Shown here one piece after another: positions 24,472 to 36,063 of a stretch of 64,000 bases of DNA; within the stretch, counting starts at the first letter, position 1, and each line of letters opens with the position of its first letter. The stretch is from Sciurus carolinensis (Eukaryota; Chordata; Mammalia; Rodentia; Sciuridae): assembly GCF_902686445.1 (NCBI RefSeq), contig NW_025920106.1, forward strand, positions 682,001 through 746,000, in the 5' to 3' direction. The position numbers and the translations under genes were made by a program. The notes beneath the pieces were generated by a model. That model searched no databases, was not told where the DNA came from, and saw nothing but the letters and a program-made list of their open reading frames with translations.

Positions 24472-24660
24472 GTTCTTGCATACTTTATATAAATTGTCCC
24501 GTTTAAGTTTCACAAAAACCCTAGAGGGCAGGTATTATCATTCATTTTACTAATGAGAAAATTAACAGATGAGTTATCCCAGTAAGGCAGAGCAGACACT
24601 TGAGCAGACATTCAAACCCAGCACTTGGTGCCATGGCTCTTCTTTCTAAAGGAGCTTCTC
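24472..24660 (-). mobile_element. MIR element, antisense
   Basis: Plus-strand sequence 'gagggcaggtattatcattc', 'ttttactaatgagaaaatta' and 'cattcaaacccagcac' follows the reverse-complement MIR consensus order. Confidence 0.8.
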
Positions 24661-25864
24661 TAAGTATATAGAAGCACTGGAGTATCACCTTATTCTGCAG
24701 AAATACATTTTTATATCTCAGTCTGTTCTGAATGCATTTCTGAGTGGAGTAAAGAACCTTAGTAACAAAGGGATATTTATAATGTTGACTTGTACTAAGA
24801 AACCCACAACATAGGTATATTCTTTCAGTATATTTGTTAAGGTTATATTTCTCCATTACTATATTGTACATTTAGAAAATAATTTCCTTTCATGAGTTAT
24901 TCAGTCCACCTTCATTCATTGAACCAAATCCACTTCACTTGGTCTTCTGCATTGAATAAGCAGATGTTTGTGTTTATACAAACCTGTGTCTAGTCCTTCT
25001 AAAGGAATAGGATCTAATCTACTTTGAATGGTACTATAGTGTGGACACCCAGCACCTATGTCATAACCACTGTCCAATCTCACTTGGACCCTATCTCCTT
25101 TTAATCCTTAAGTGCATCCCCTGCTTCCACTGCCCAGTGCTCTCCTTGGACTTTCTACTCTCTCTTTGGACCCCCAGATCACTCTTCACCTGTACCACTC
25201 TCATTAGGTAAATGGCAGTAGTCATCTCTGTTCCTCTGAATTTTTTCTGTAGCCTCAGAGGAAGAAGCCTTCCTTTTTGTATACCAGCCTCTACACAGAT
25301 CTTTATTTTAATTTTTCAGGAATTGTTCTTCTTTATACACTGTTTTGCTTGACCTACTTTAGTTTTACAAGTACAAAAACAATGCAGTGGGATTCCATAA
25401 TGTTACATACAAAATTAGAAGTTAAAAATTTTATAACTTATACTTTATTATCTTTTGCAGTTTTCACATTTTTAAAAAGGACATTCAATATTTATATCTT
25501 TTTAGTTATTATACAAGTATTTTTGCAGCATAGTATTTATCACTTTATCACCTATTATTGGATATTTAGTTTATTTTTCAGTGTTTTGCTATATTATAAG
25601 TATGACATCTTAGAATATCATCCAATCCTTTTCCATATTTTGGATTGTTTTTAACAGCTTTCCACCAGTAACATCTCTTTAAAATATGATTTTATGACTG
25701 ATCTTCTTGAGAAATTGCTGTCATAACCTGCTATACTACAAACATACTCTAGCAGTAGCCAGAAATGACCTCTATGTTAACAAGTCCAGTGTCAGCATCT
25801 TCCTGAACATACCTGTGATCCTGTTCGCCACCCCTCCATTTTAAAGTCTCTTGATTTTCCTTAT

Positions 25865-26030
25865 CGGTTTGAATCTTAGCTCTACTTTAATGATCTCAAC
25901 CTATTTACCTAACCTTTCTGAATTTTAGTCTCCTTGTTGGCACAATTATGGTTGCTTATCTTATTCTTTTGGATTAAATAACACATAAAGCCACAAGCAC
26001 AATGTCTGGTACATAGTACAAAATTATAAA
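25865..26030 (+). mobile_element. MIR element
   Basis: A sense MIR pattern ('aatcttagctctacttt', 'cctaacctttctgaatttt', 'aatgtctggtacatagtac'), about 240 bp upstream of CHD1L-like exon 6. Confidence 0.7.
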
Positions 26031-26269
26031 TGTGTCCTTTTATTTTTTGTCTCTGGCCCCTTAATTCTTGCATAGATCTTTCTCATCTTGGCAAAAGAAA
26101 AAAACAAAAAACACTCAGTAACCTCTGAGATAGAAAGATCATGATTCCAGGTGTATTTCTAACAGTGGGATTACTGTTAGTCTTTATAACAAGTCACAAT
26201 TCTGTCATTAGATGTGGTTGTGAGAAATGTTTTTGAGCTACCTGAAAATGGATGGGTTTTCTCTCACAG

Positions 26270-26351
26270 CTTCACATGGAGTATTCTTGTTGTGGATGAA
26301 GCTCACAGATTGAAAAACCAAAGTTCTCTGCTACATAAGACACTTTCAGAG
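26270..26351 (+). pseudogene. CHD1L: CHD1L-like coding exon 6 (DEAH box, intact)
   Basis: AG acceptor 26268-26269 after 'tttctctcacag' and GT donor 26352-26353. The 82 nt encode one split codon plus 27 residues with no stop: ...SILVVDEAHRLKNQ and SLLHKTLSE. This is motif II of the SNF2 ATPase, where D-E-A-H coordinates Mg-ATP, and all four residues are kept. Compared with human CHD1L only one or two residues differ. The exon is the best preserved part of the copy and would look functional on its own. Exons on either side carry stops, so the copy as a whole is dead. Confidence 0.95.
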
Positions 26352-26496
26352 GTAAACCCAAAGGATAGTCTTAGTTTTTATATAACCCTCCTTCATTTTT
26401 TAATTGACTTTATTTTTTTAGAACAAGTTAGGTTTCCAACAAAATTCAATAGAAGGTATAGAGAGTTTCCATATGTCAAAAATAATGAATCAAACA

Positions 26497-26616
26497 TCAT
26501 TGTCCTATGTAAATGTATGATTAAATAAATGGTATGCCTTGACTCCATGTACAGAGAAACAACATTGTCTCATTTGTATACAATAATAATAAAAATAAAT
26601 TAAATAAAATAAAAAA
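26497..26616 (+). mobile_element. L1 3' tail fragment
   Basis: Only the last ~120 bp of an L1 3' UTR: 'gtatgccttgactccatgta', 'cagagaaacaacattgtctc', then an A-rich tail. The same ending is seen in the full-length copies. Confidence 0.8.
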
Positions 26617-27889
26617 AAACTAATGAACCTGCATTGAAACATCAGAATAACCCAGAGTCCATAATTTATGGAATCACTTTTGATATTGCACATAATTTGA
26701 GTTTGTAAAAACCAGTATTAACATGTATTCACGGTTATAGTATCACACAGAATGGTTTCACAGGCTTAAAAGTCTTATATCCCATGTATTTATTGTCCTT
26801 TCTCCCCTCTAACTCCCCTTTGAAAACATGTAGCTTAGGTCTGTACATAGTCAACTAAATTGATATGTTTTTAGACAGATTTCTGCAGGGCTAAATGAAC
26901 CTGTTTTGGGGGGTTAGAGGTAGTGACAAAAGTAGTATTGAATATGGCTAATTATTTTTCCTTTCTCTTTTAATATAGGAGATAATATTTACTAAAATTC
27001 AGTTATCAAATGAGAAAGAACATACCCCAATAAGATACATTTTTTTGGAGATGTTTCAACTCTCTTTTGAGTGTCTTTGATTTCCTAGCAAAAATGATCT
27101 TATAGTTCTGCCTGCAGTTGCAGATATATTGGACATACCTTACCAGCCCCTCCATTAACCTAGTCAAAAATTTTGACCATTCACATGGACTCATGAACAG
27201 AACAGTTTCTTATAGAACATTGCCTCCAATCTCTCATATGTCATAATTTTTTTGTTATGATACCCTTGATTTCATTCCCTTCTCTCAATCTCTTGTATCA
27301 TTCTGGCAAAGTAGGTGAGAAACATAATTGTAACATAGTGCTGCCCTTTTTTTCTGAGAAGCCAGTGGAATGTGAACTACATTCTCCTTGTTTACCTGGT
27401 GAAAGTTTGCTCACCTAATGAGAACACACTTGGTAATTTCTGAGATAATAATTGAACTTTGGTCCTCATCCTGTAATAAATCACTTAACTTTGAGTTCAT
27501 TTAGTGGAAAACCTTACATCCAAATTCTGTATTAAATGGCCTAGAAGATGCAGCTTTTAGAGTCTGATTGAAGATGTAATCAGTTTTTATTAGTTTCAAA
27601 CATTTTTATCCCCTGTCTGGTAGGAAAATCTCTCTGGTGTCCTCTTTTACTCCTTTGTGGGGACCCTTGATTGTGTCTTTTTGCCATAAGTTTGTACTTT
27701 AATATTTAAAATAATATATATAAATAAAATATGATTTTTCAACTTTGCTGTATTTTTTAATTCTCCTGGTATAAGCTCTTGTGTCAGTTCAGAAGTTAAC
27801 CTTACTTGGTCTAATACTTTTATTGTTGTTTTTCTTCCTTCATTCATCTCTCCTGTTATTGGTGTTCTTATCTGTTTCTCAATGTTTTC

Positions 27890-27983
27890 CCATTTTTTTT
27901 TTTTTGGGTGATGCTGGTGATTGACCCAGAGCTTCTTGCATTCTAGGCAAGTGATCTGCCAGTGAGCCACATACCCTGCCCTG
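27890..27983 (-). mobile_element. ID-type SINE fragment, antisense
   Basis: A T-rich stretch followed by 'gctggtgattgacccagagc' and 'gatctgccagtgagccac' is the reverse complement of an ID head with its A tail. Confidence 0.75.
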
Positions 27984-28346
27984 TTTCTCAAAAATTTAAA
28001 GAAGTCCTTTCTTTATTGGATATCTTATGGCAGAATGTCAAGAAACATCCAGAAATCTGATGTCTTGCATCTGATATACTGCAAAGTTTTAGAAACATAT
28101 ATTTTTTTGGTATACATCTTGTTTCTTGCTTGTAGCAGAGAGGCCTGAAGCTGCAGTTCTGGCTTTTCAAACTCCTCGAATGTATGTGTTTACTCAGATG
28201 CATGAGTTAACTCCTCTTGTGGGTCATAACATTTTTGAATCCTTACATAAATTGAATAATAATAACCATAGTGAATGATTTTGTAATACTCAGAGTTCAC
28301 AAAGTGATGTTACTTACATTCCTATGACACTGTCTTCTTTACAGAT

Positions 28347-28356
28347 TATTATCCCC
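28347..28356. repeat. target-site duplication, left copy
   Basis: The 10-bp word 'tattatcccc' here is repeated at 35212-35221, on the two sides of the L1 between them. Confidence 0.75.
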
Positions 28357-28610
28357 CTTTTTTTTATTGTAAACAAATGGGATACATGTTGTTTCTCTGT
28401 TTGTACATGGCGTAAAGGCATACCATTTGTGTAATCATAAATTTACATAGGGTAATGTTGTTTGATTCATTCTGCCATTTTTTCCCTTCCCCCTTCCCCT
28501 CCCACCCTTCCCCTCCATCTATACAGTCCTTCCTTCCTCCATTCCTGCCCCCCTCCCTAAACCCAACTCCAACCCCAACACTAACCCTTCCCACCACCCA
28601 TTATGTGTCA

Positions 28611-31600
28611 TCATCCACTTATTAGCGATATCATTCTTCCTTTGGTTTTTTGAGATTGGCTTATCTCACTTAGCATGATATTCTCCAGTTTCATCCATTT
28701 GCCTGCAAATGCCATAATTTTATCGTTCTTTATGGCTGAGTAATATTCCATTGTATATATATACCACATTTTCTTTATCCATTCATCAATTGAAGGACAT
28801 CTAGGTTGGTTCCACAATCTGGCTATTGTGAACTGAGCAGCTATGAACATTGATGTGGCTGTATCTCTGTAATATGCTGATTTTCAGTCCTTTGGGTATA
28901 GGCCAAGGAGTGGGATAGCTGGGTCAAATGGTGTTTCCATTCCAAGTTTTCTAAGGAATCTCCACACTGCTTTCCAGAGTGGCTGCACTAATTTGCAGCC
29001 CCTACCAGCAATGTAAGAGTGTACCTTTCTCCCCACATCCTCGTCAACACCTGTTGTTGCTTGTATTCTTGATAATTGCCATTCTAATTGGGGTGAGATG
29101 GAATCTTAGGGTGGTTTTGATTTGCATTTCTCTTATTACTAGAGATGTTGAACATTTTTCCATATGTTTGTTGATTGCTTGTATATCTTCTTCTGTGAAG
29201 TGTCTATGCATTTCCTTAGCCCATTTGTCAGTTGGATTATTTACATTCTTGGTGTAGAGTTTTTTGAGTTCTTTATAGATTCTGGAGATTAGCGCTCTAT
29301 CTGAAGTATGATTGGCAAAGATTTTCTCCCACTCTGTAGGCTCTTTCTTTGCATTGCTGATAGTTTCCTTTGCTGAGAGAAAGCTTTTTAGTTTGAATCT
29401 ATCCCAGTTATTAATTCTTGCTTTTATTTCTTGTGCTATGGGAGTCCTGTTGAGGAAGTCTGGTCCTAAGCCGACATGTTGAAGCGCTGGACCTACTTTT
29501 TCTTCTATAAGATGCAAGGTCTCTGGTCTGATTCCGAGATCCTTGATCCATTTTGAGTTTAGTTTCATGCATGGTGAGAGATATGGGTTTAGTTTCATTC
29601 TGTTGCATATGGATTTCCAATACTCCCAGCACCATTTGTTGAAGAGGCTATCTTTTCTCCATTGCATATTTGTGGCCCCTTTGTCTAGTATGAGAAAATT
29701 GTATTTATTTGGGTTTGTGTCCATGTCCTCTATTCTGTACCATTGATCCACCTTTCTATTTTGGTACCAATACCATGCCAGTTTTTGTTACTATTGCTTT
29801 GTAGTAGAGTTGAAGATCTGGTATTGCGATACCCCCTGCTTCACTCTTTCTGCCAAGGATTGCTTTAGCTATTCTGGGTTTTTTATTCTTCCAGATGAAT
29901 TTCATAATTGCTTGCTCTATTTCTGTAAGGTACATCATTGGGATTTTAATTGGAATTGCATTGAATCTGTATAGCACTTTTGGTAGTATGGCCATTTTGA
30001 CAATATTAATTCTTCCTATCCAAGAACATGGGAGATCTTTCCATCTTCTAAGGTTTTCTTGAATTTCTTTCTTTAGTGTTCTGTAGTTCTCATTGTAGAG
30101 GTCTTTCACCTCTTTGGTGAGATTGATTCCCAAATACTTTATTTTTTTCGAAGCTATTGTGAATGCACTAGTTTTCCTAATTTCTCTTTCTGAAGATTCA
30201 TTGCTTATATATAAAAATGCCTTAGATTTATGTGCATTGATCTTATATCCCACTACTTTACTGAATTCACTTATGAGATCTGAAAGTTTTCTGGTGGAAT
30301 TTCCTGGTTCCTCTAAGTATACCATCATATCATCAGCAAATAGGGATAGTTTGAGTTCTTCTTTTCCTATTCGTATCCCTTTAATTTCTTTGGTCTGTCT
30401 AATTGCTCTGGCTAGAGTTTCAAGGACGATATTGAATACAAGTGGTGAAAGAGGGCATCCCTGCCTTGTTCTAGTTTTTAGAGGGAATGCTTTCAGTTTT
30501 TCACCATTTAGAATGATATTAGCCATGGGTTTAGCGTAGATGGCCTTTACAATGTTAAGGAATGTTCCCACTATCCCTATTTTTTCTAGTGTTTTGAGCA
30601 TGAAGGGGTGCTGTATTTTATCAAATGCTTTTTCTGCATCTATCGAAATAATCATGTGATTCTTGACTTTAAGTCTATTGATATGGTGAATGACATTTAT
30701 TGATTTCCTGATGTTGAACCAACCTTGCATCCCTGGGATGAAACCCACTTGATCATGGTGCACTATCTTTTTAATATGTTTTTGTATGCGATTTGCTAAA
30801 ATTTTGTTTAGAATTTTTGCTGTTGATGTTCATTAAGGATATTGGTCTGAAATTTTCTTTCCTCGATGTGTCTGTGTCTGGTTTAGGAATCAGGGTAATA
30901 TTGGCTTCATAGAATGAGTTTGGGAGAGTACCCTCCTCTTCTATTTTCTGGAATACTTTGAGAAGTATTGGAATGAGTTCTTCTTTAAAAGTTTTGTAGA
31001 ACTCGGCTGAGAACCCATCTGGTCTTGGACTTTTCTTTGTTGGAAGGCTTTTGATGACTTCTTCTATTTCATTACTTGAAATTGGTCTATTTAAATTGTG
31101 TATGTCCTCCTCGTTCAGTTTAGGCAATTCATATGTCTCCAGAAACCTGTTGATATCTTCGAAATTTTCTATTTTGTTGGAGTATAGATTTTCAAAATAG
31201 CTTCTAATTATGTTTTGTATTTCGGTCGTGTCTGTTGTGATATTTCCTTGTTCATTCCGAATTTTAGTGATTTGGGTTTTCTCTCGTCTTCTCTTTGTTA
31301 GTGTGGCTAAAGGTTTATCAATTTTGTTTATTTTTTCGAAGAACCAACTATTTATTTTGTCAATTTTTTGTATTGTTTCTTTCGTTTCAATTTCGTTGAT
31401 TTCAGCTCTCAGTTTAACTATTTCCTGTCTTCTACTACTTTTGGTGTTGGTCTGTTCTTCTTTTTCTAGGGCTTTGAGCTGTAGTGTTAGGTCATTTATT
31501 TTTTGAGTTTTACTTCTTTTATTAATTGCGCTCCATGAAATAAATCTTCCTCTAAGTACCGCTTTCATAGTGTCCCAGAGATTTTGATATGATGTTTCTT

Positions 31601-32436
31601 TGTTCTCATTTACCTCTAAGAATATTTTAATTTCCTTCCTAATATCTTCTGTTATCCATTCATCATATAGTAGCATATTGTTTAATCTCCAGGTGTTGGA
31701 GTAGTTTCTGTTTTTTACTCTTTCATTAATTTGTAACTTCAATCCATTATGATCTGATAGAATACAAGGTAGTGTCTCTATCTTCTTGTATTTGCTGACA
31801 TTAGCTTTGTGGCATAATATATGGTCTATTTTAGAGAAGGATCCATGTGCTGCTGAGAAGAAAGTGTATTCGCTCTTGGTTGGATGGTATATTCTATAAA
31901 TGTCTGTTAAGTCTAAATTATTGATTGTGTTATTGAGATCTATGGTTTCTTTGTTCAATTTTTGTTTGGAAGATCTGTCCAGTGGTAAAAGAGGTGTGTT
32001 AAAATCACCTAGTATTATTGTTATGGTCTATTTGGTTTCTAAAATTGAGAAGGATTTGTTTAACATACATGGATGAGCCACTGTTTGGGGCATAGATGTT
32101 TATGATTGTTATATCTTGCTGATTTATGCTTCCCTTAAGCAGTATGAAATGTCCTTCTTTATCCCTTCTAACTAACTTTGGCTTGAAGTCCACATTATCT
32201 GAAATGAGGATGGATACTCCAGCTTTTTTGCTGAGCCCATGTGCATGGTATGTTTTTCCCCATCCTTTCACCTTTAGTCTATGGGTATCTCTTTCTATGA
32301 GGTGAGTCTCTTGCAGGCAACATATTGTTGGATCTTTCTTTTTAATCCAATCTGCCAGTCTATGTCTTTTGATTGATGAATTCAGGCCATTAACATTCAG
32401 GGTTATTATTGAGATATGATTTGTATTCCCAGTCAT
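28611..32436 (-). pseudogene. L1 ORF2 (endonuclease-reverse transcriptase), broken
   Basis: ORF2 encodes the L1 endonuclease and reverse transcriptase. The endonuclease start (MTGNTNHISIITLNVNGLN, first base 32436) is in one frame to 32005. The next piece (31958-30771) covers the rest of the endonuclease and the linker. The piece at 30763-29756 holds the RT core with F-A-D-D (FADDMMVYL), TRQGCPLSP and the IIKxLGINLT-like region. The piece at 29751-29044 has the thumb and C-terminal part and ends at a TGA in place of a tryptophan codon. The last part appears at 28850-28611. That makes at least three frameshifts and one stop. Catalytic motifs are all recognisable, so decay is recent. Confidence 0.92.
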
Positions 32437-32494
32437 TTGGTTCATATTTAAAATTTTTGACACATCTTGGTTTCTCCTTTATTTGACAGTTCCT

Positions 32495-33508
32495 TTAGGA
32501 TAATTCCTCCCTTTGCTGATTTGCTTCTTTGTTTTTTATCTCTTCCTCATGAAATATTTTGCTGAGAATGTTCTGTAATGCTGGCTTTCTTTTTGTAAAT
32601 TCTTTTAGCTTTTGTTTATCATGGAATGATCTTATTTCATCCTCAAATTTGAAGGTAAGTTTTGCTGGGTATAAGATTCTTGGTTGGCATCCATTTTCTT
32701 TCAGAGCTTGAAAAATGTTGTTCCAGGCCCTTCTAGCTTTTAGGGTCTGGATTGAAATATCTGCTGATATCCGTATTGGCTTCCCCCTGAATGTCATTTG
32801 GTTCTTTTCTCTCACAGCCTTTAAAATTCTGTCTTTATTTTGTATGTTAGGTATTTTCATTATAATGTGCCTTGGTGTGGGTCTGTTGTAATTTTGTGTA
32901 TTTGGAGTCCTATAAGCCTCTTGGACTTGATTTTCCATTTCATTCTTCAGATTTGGGAAATTTTCTGATATTATTTCTTCAAATAGATTGTTCATTCCTT
33001 TGGTTTGTTTCTCTAAGCCTTCCTCAATCCCAATAATTCTCAAATTTGGCCTTTTCATGATATCCCATAGTTCTTGGAGATTCTGTTCATGATTTCTCAC
33101 CATCTTCTCTGTTTGTTCAACTTTGTTTTCGAGGTTAAATATTTTGTCTTCAATATCTGAAGTTCTGTCTTCCAGCTGTTCTATCCTATTGGTTATGCTT
33201 TCTATGGAGTTCTTAATTTGGTTTATTGTTTCCTTCATTTCAAGGATTTCTGTTTGTTTTTTTTTCAATATCTCTAACTCTTTATTGAAATGATCTTTTG
33301 CTTCCTGAATTTGCTCTGTTAACTGTCGATTGGTGCGATCATTCAATGCCTGCATTTGCTCTTTCATCTCATCGTTTGCTTCCCTAATCATTTTAATTAT
33401 GTACATTCTGAACTCCCTTTCTGTCATTTCTTCTGCCATGATGTTGTTGGATTTTATTGATGTAACATCTAGATTTGTTTGGGGCATTTTCTCCCCTTGT
33501 TTTCTCAT
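32495..33508 (-). CDS. L1 ORF1 RNA-binding protein, intact frame
   Basis: A complete 337-residue frame from ATG (33508) to stop, close to the usual mammalian ORF1p length. ORF1p is the trimeric nucleic-acid chaperone that coats L1 RNA. Residues about 25-150 form a long heptad-like coiled coil (EMKEQMQALND..., IKNSIESITNRIEQLEDR). The RRM-type region follows with LRIIGIEEG at about residues 155-165. The C-terminal domain has RAWNNIFQALKENGCQPRILYPAKL at about 265-290. All these blocks are in one frame. Expression is not expected unless the 5' UTR promoter is active. The frame being open contrasts with the broken ORF2 next to it. Confidence 0.93.
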   Translation of the reverse strand: MRKQGEKMPQTNLDVTSIKSNNIMAEEMTEREFRMYIIKMIREANDEMKEQMQALNDRTNRQLTEQIQEAKDHFNKELEILKKKQTEILEMKETINQIKNSIESITNRIEQLEDRTSDIEDKIFNLENKVEQTEKMVRNHEQNLQELWDIMKRPNLRIIGIEEGLEKQTKGMNNLFEEIISENFPNLKNEMENQVQEAYRTPNTQNYNRPTPRHIIMKIPNIQNKDRILKAVREKNQMTFRGKPIRISADISIQTLKARRAWNNIFQALKENGCQPRILYPAKLTFKFEDEIRSFHDKQKLKEFTKRKPALQNILSKIFHEEEIKNKEANQQREELS

Positions 33509-33599
33509 ATTGTTCAGGAATCAGTGGGTCATTAAGATATTGCAGATTTCCTCTATCAACTTATAATGTCCCTGAAGATTGCTAGTATATCCCCTCTTA

Positions 33600-35210
33600 T
33601 CCTTCAGTAGCCTGAAGTCTTGGAGGAGGTTGATAATGCAGAGCTCCACGAAGAAGCTACCTCTCTAGGTGTGGTAACCCTCAGGTGGCGTATATTCCCT
33701 GCTAGTGGGCAGAGGTGCCTCCACTTGTTGACCATTGGTCATCCAATGGGGAACTAGACTGAGGGCTGAGGCAAGGCCTGTTTGTGCCTATGTCTCTGGC
33801 TTTACCATCCCTGTGGGAAAACCTCCCCCGGCTGGGAAGACTCACTCGGTGGGGACGTCTCACTGGTCAGTTGCCCTCCTAGAGGTTCCCCTCAATCTAC
33901 AACTACCACCTGGGCTGGGCTGTCTTTCTCTGCAACGATCCCTGGGGCCCCGACCTACGTCCTGGGACTGGGAGCCTCACCCTTCCCAGGCGAGTCTCCT
34001 TAGGCTGCCTCTCCCAGAGAATCTGCCCGCCGCCCTGGAAACTTCGCTCCGCCCCTAGGCGTGTCTCTGTGTGGCTCTTCCAGCAAGAAGCCACCTAGCT
34101 CCTGGGACCCTGCTCTGCACCAATCGCCTGGCTATGCAGCCCCTCCCCTGAGCCACCACCTGGAGCCCCGTACAATAGCTCTGAGACCCAGAGACCCACC
34201 ACACACCTCCTCCTCCGGACAGCCACCCGGTTTCTGATGCAGTCACTAGGAGTCCAAACAACTCACTTCAGGTCTCCTCCTCCCGCCAACCACCCGTAGC
34301 CCTAGGCAGTCACTCCAAGTCCAAGTGACCCACCCTGTTCCTCCTCCTCCTCCTTGGGGTAGCCCCCAGGTGTTCAGGAGCGGTGGCTCCGAGACCAGGT
34401 GACTCACCACGCTCCTCCTCCAGGCAGGCCACCGGTGTTCAGGAGCGGTTGCTTTTAGTCCAATCAACTCACCACTCGCCTCCTCCTCTGGCAACCACCT
34501 GTGGTTCTGATGCAGTCACTCCCAGACTAAGCGTCCCACCGCTCTCCTCCTCCAGGCAGGCCACCAGTGTTCTGGAGCAGCTGCTCCGAGTTCAAACAGC
34601 TCGTCACGCAGCTCTTCTTCTGGCAACCGCCCGCGGCTCTGATGCAGTCACTCCCAGGTCAAGCAACACGCCTGCGCTCCTCCTCCTCCTCCGGGCAACC
34701 TCCCTGGCACTCAGGAGTGCTCGCTCTGAGTTCAAACAGTTCACCACGCAGCTCCTCCTCTGGCAACCACCTGTGGTTCTGATGCAGTCACTCCCAGACC
34801 AAGCATCCCGCCGTGCTCCTCCTCTTCCTCCGGGCAACCCTCCGGTGTTCAGAAGCAGTTGTTCTGGGTCCAAACAGCTTGCCACGCAGCTCCTCCCCAG
34901 GCAGCTGCCCGGAGCCCCAGCGGCTGCTCCAGTCCAAGCGCTGTGCTGAGCCGCCTCCTCTACGATGATCCCAGTTGTCCGTGTTTACCGCTCCAGCGGG
35001 GGGAGGGGCGTCTCGCCGAGCAACTCCACTTCACAAATTCCCTGCGTTCCGGGGCTACCGCCCCATCCGGGATGCCTCCCCAACAGGAGAGACTCACCCG
35101 GCAGCTTTGAGTTGGTCCCAAGTCTCTCACTATCTCCTCTTTTGAATCTTGCATCCTGGAGCAGCGTGAAATGCAGCCGCCCTTTAGTCCGCCATCTTGG
35201 CCCGCCCACC
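33600..35210 (-). promoter_or_regulatory. L1 5' UTR with tandem GC-rich monomers
   Basis: GC-rich promoter region of the L1. Between about 34240 and 34930 related blocks of roughly 69 bp (138-bp double units) recur, each with versions of 'gatgcagtcactcccag' and a CCTCCTCC-type tract on the plus strand. Rodent L1 5' UTRs are often built of such monomers and act as internal promoters. The period is estimated by eye. Confidence 0.7.
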
Positions 35211-35211
35211 T

Positions 35212-35221
35212 ATTATCCCCT
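35212..35221. repeat. target-site duplication, right copy
   Basis: The word 'tattatcccc' directly follows the 5' end of the L1 and matches 28347-28356. Confidence 0.75.
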
Positions 35222-35418
35222 TCTTTTAGTTGAAACTGAAGAGATATTATCTCCTACATTAAACAGAGTGTACCACTTGAACTTGAGCCTCTTGATTTCA
35301 TGTGCCTTAACTCATTCCATTAAATCATGCCACTCTGCATTTCTATAAATGTCATGAGCAACTCAGCTTTGCTTCCCAATGTTAGAGAATTTTAATTGCA
35401 TGTACTTACATATTCTAG

Positions 35419-35580
35419 TTCTCAGTGGTTTTCAGTCTCCTGTTGACTGGAACTTCTATTCAAAACAGCCTCCAAGAGCTCCACTGTCTCCTCAGTTTTG
35501 TGGAACCTAAGCTTTTCCCCAAGGAATAGGTGAAATATTTTGTTCAATATTACCAGGATATTGAAAAAGAGTCCATTCAG
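35419..35580 (+). pseudogene. CHD1L: CHD1L-like coding exon 7 (in-frame stop)
   Basis: AG acceptor 35417-35418, GT donor 35581-35582, 162 nt. It reads [24 protein letters not shown], then a TAG stop at 35527-35529, then further CHD1L-like sequence ending YYQDIEKES. In CHD1L this exon carries motif III (LTGTPIQN) of the ATPase and the start of the insertion region. The proline of TGTP is serine here. The stop replaces a glutamate codon. The last few codons differ from the known protein in a way that suggests a one-base loss near the donor. It is the last CHD1L-like exon on the plus strand in this window. Confidence 0.95.
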
Positions 35581-35905
35581 GTTAATTCCCATTCAACAAA
35601 TCATCCCCAAGATATCTTGACACACAAACTTCCCTAATGCATAACAGTTACAGGTAGAAAAGAAAGGGAATGGATAACCAGAGGATTCATGTGGTTCTTC
35701 AAATAAAGAACCACAAACACAAGGCAGATGTTGGGTCCCTCATGTTGTGTCCAGTTATCTGCTGTTCATGACTCTTATTTGTTTGTTACATGATTCTACA
35801 CTAAGGCTTATTTAGTTCATTTTTGGAAGAAGGTAGAAAGTACCAACTGATCTGTATACTTTTTATTTTAAACCAATTTGTAATTTTCTTTTTAATTTTT
35901 TTCTT

Positions 35906-36063
35906 TTTGTGGTATTGGAGATTGAAGCCAGGGATGCTTTACCACTTAGATATATTCCCAGTGATTTTGTAAAAATTTGGAAACAGCATCTTGTAAGTTT
36001 CTTAGACTGGCCTTCAACTTGCTATCCTCCTTTTTCAAGTATATGTTACAATGCCTGGCCTCA
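35906..36063 (-). mobile_element. dimeric B1+ID-type SINE, antisense
   Basis: Plus-strand marks 'gtattggagattgaagcc', 'gctttaccacttagatatat', 'gactggccttcaacttgc' and 'tacaatgcctggcctc'. Rather diverged. Confidence 0.75.

Larger units (their letters stand above)
22598..26269 (+). other. CHD1L-copy intron 5
   Basis: Intron between coding exons 5 and 6, filled with MIR, SINE and L1 pieces listed separately. The parts at 24660-25860 hold an AT-rich open frame of 125 codons with no recognisable family, and nothing else. Confidence 0.5.
26352..28346 (+). other. CHD1L-copy intron 6, left part
   Basis: AT-rich intron sequence up to the target site of the full-length L1. Apart from an L1 tail at 26497 and an ID piece at 27890, I recognise nothing. 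Open frames at 27006-28203 on the minus strand have no family resemblance. Confidence 0.5.
28357..35211 (-). mobile_element. full-length young L1 in CHD1L-copy intron 6
   Basis: About 6.85 kb in reverse orientation, with a 10-bp target-site duplication on both sides. The order from right to left is a GC-rich 5' UTR with tandem monomers (about 33600-35210), ORF1 (33508-32495), ORF2 (about 32436-28611) and a 3' UTR with a G-rich tract and short A tail at 28357. It has the 'aagatggcggac'-type 5' end of young L1s. ORF1 is open, while ORF2 is split over several frames, so the copy is probably unable to move by itself. It separates CHD1L-like exons 6 and 7. Confidence 0.95.

Noticed and set aside
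25277..25654. 125-codon hydrophobic, Phe/Tyr-rich frame
   Set aside because: Typical of AT-rich sequence read in a stop-poor phase; no family match.
30114..30539. 141-codon plus-strand frame and similar frames antisense to L1
   Set aside because: It is the reverse strand of L1 ORF2; the same shadow frames recur at each L1 copy.
33735..35348. Several overlapping GC-rich frames up to 188 codons
   Set aside because: They lie in the tandem-repeat 5' UTR of an L1; long GC-rich repeats give open frames in all phases without family resemblance.
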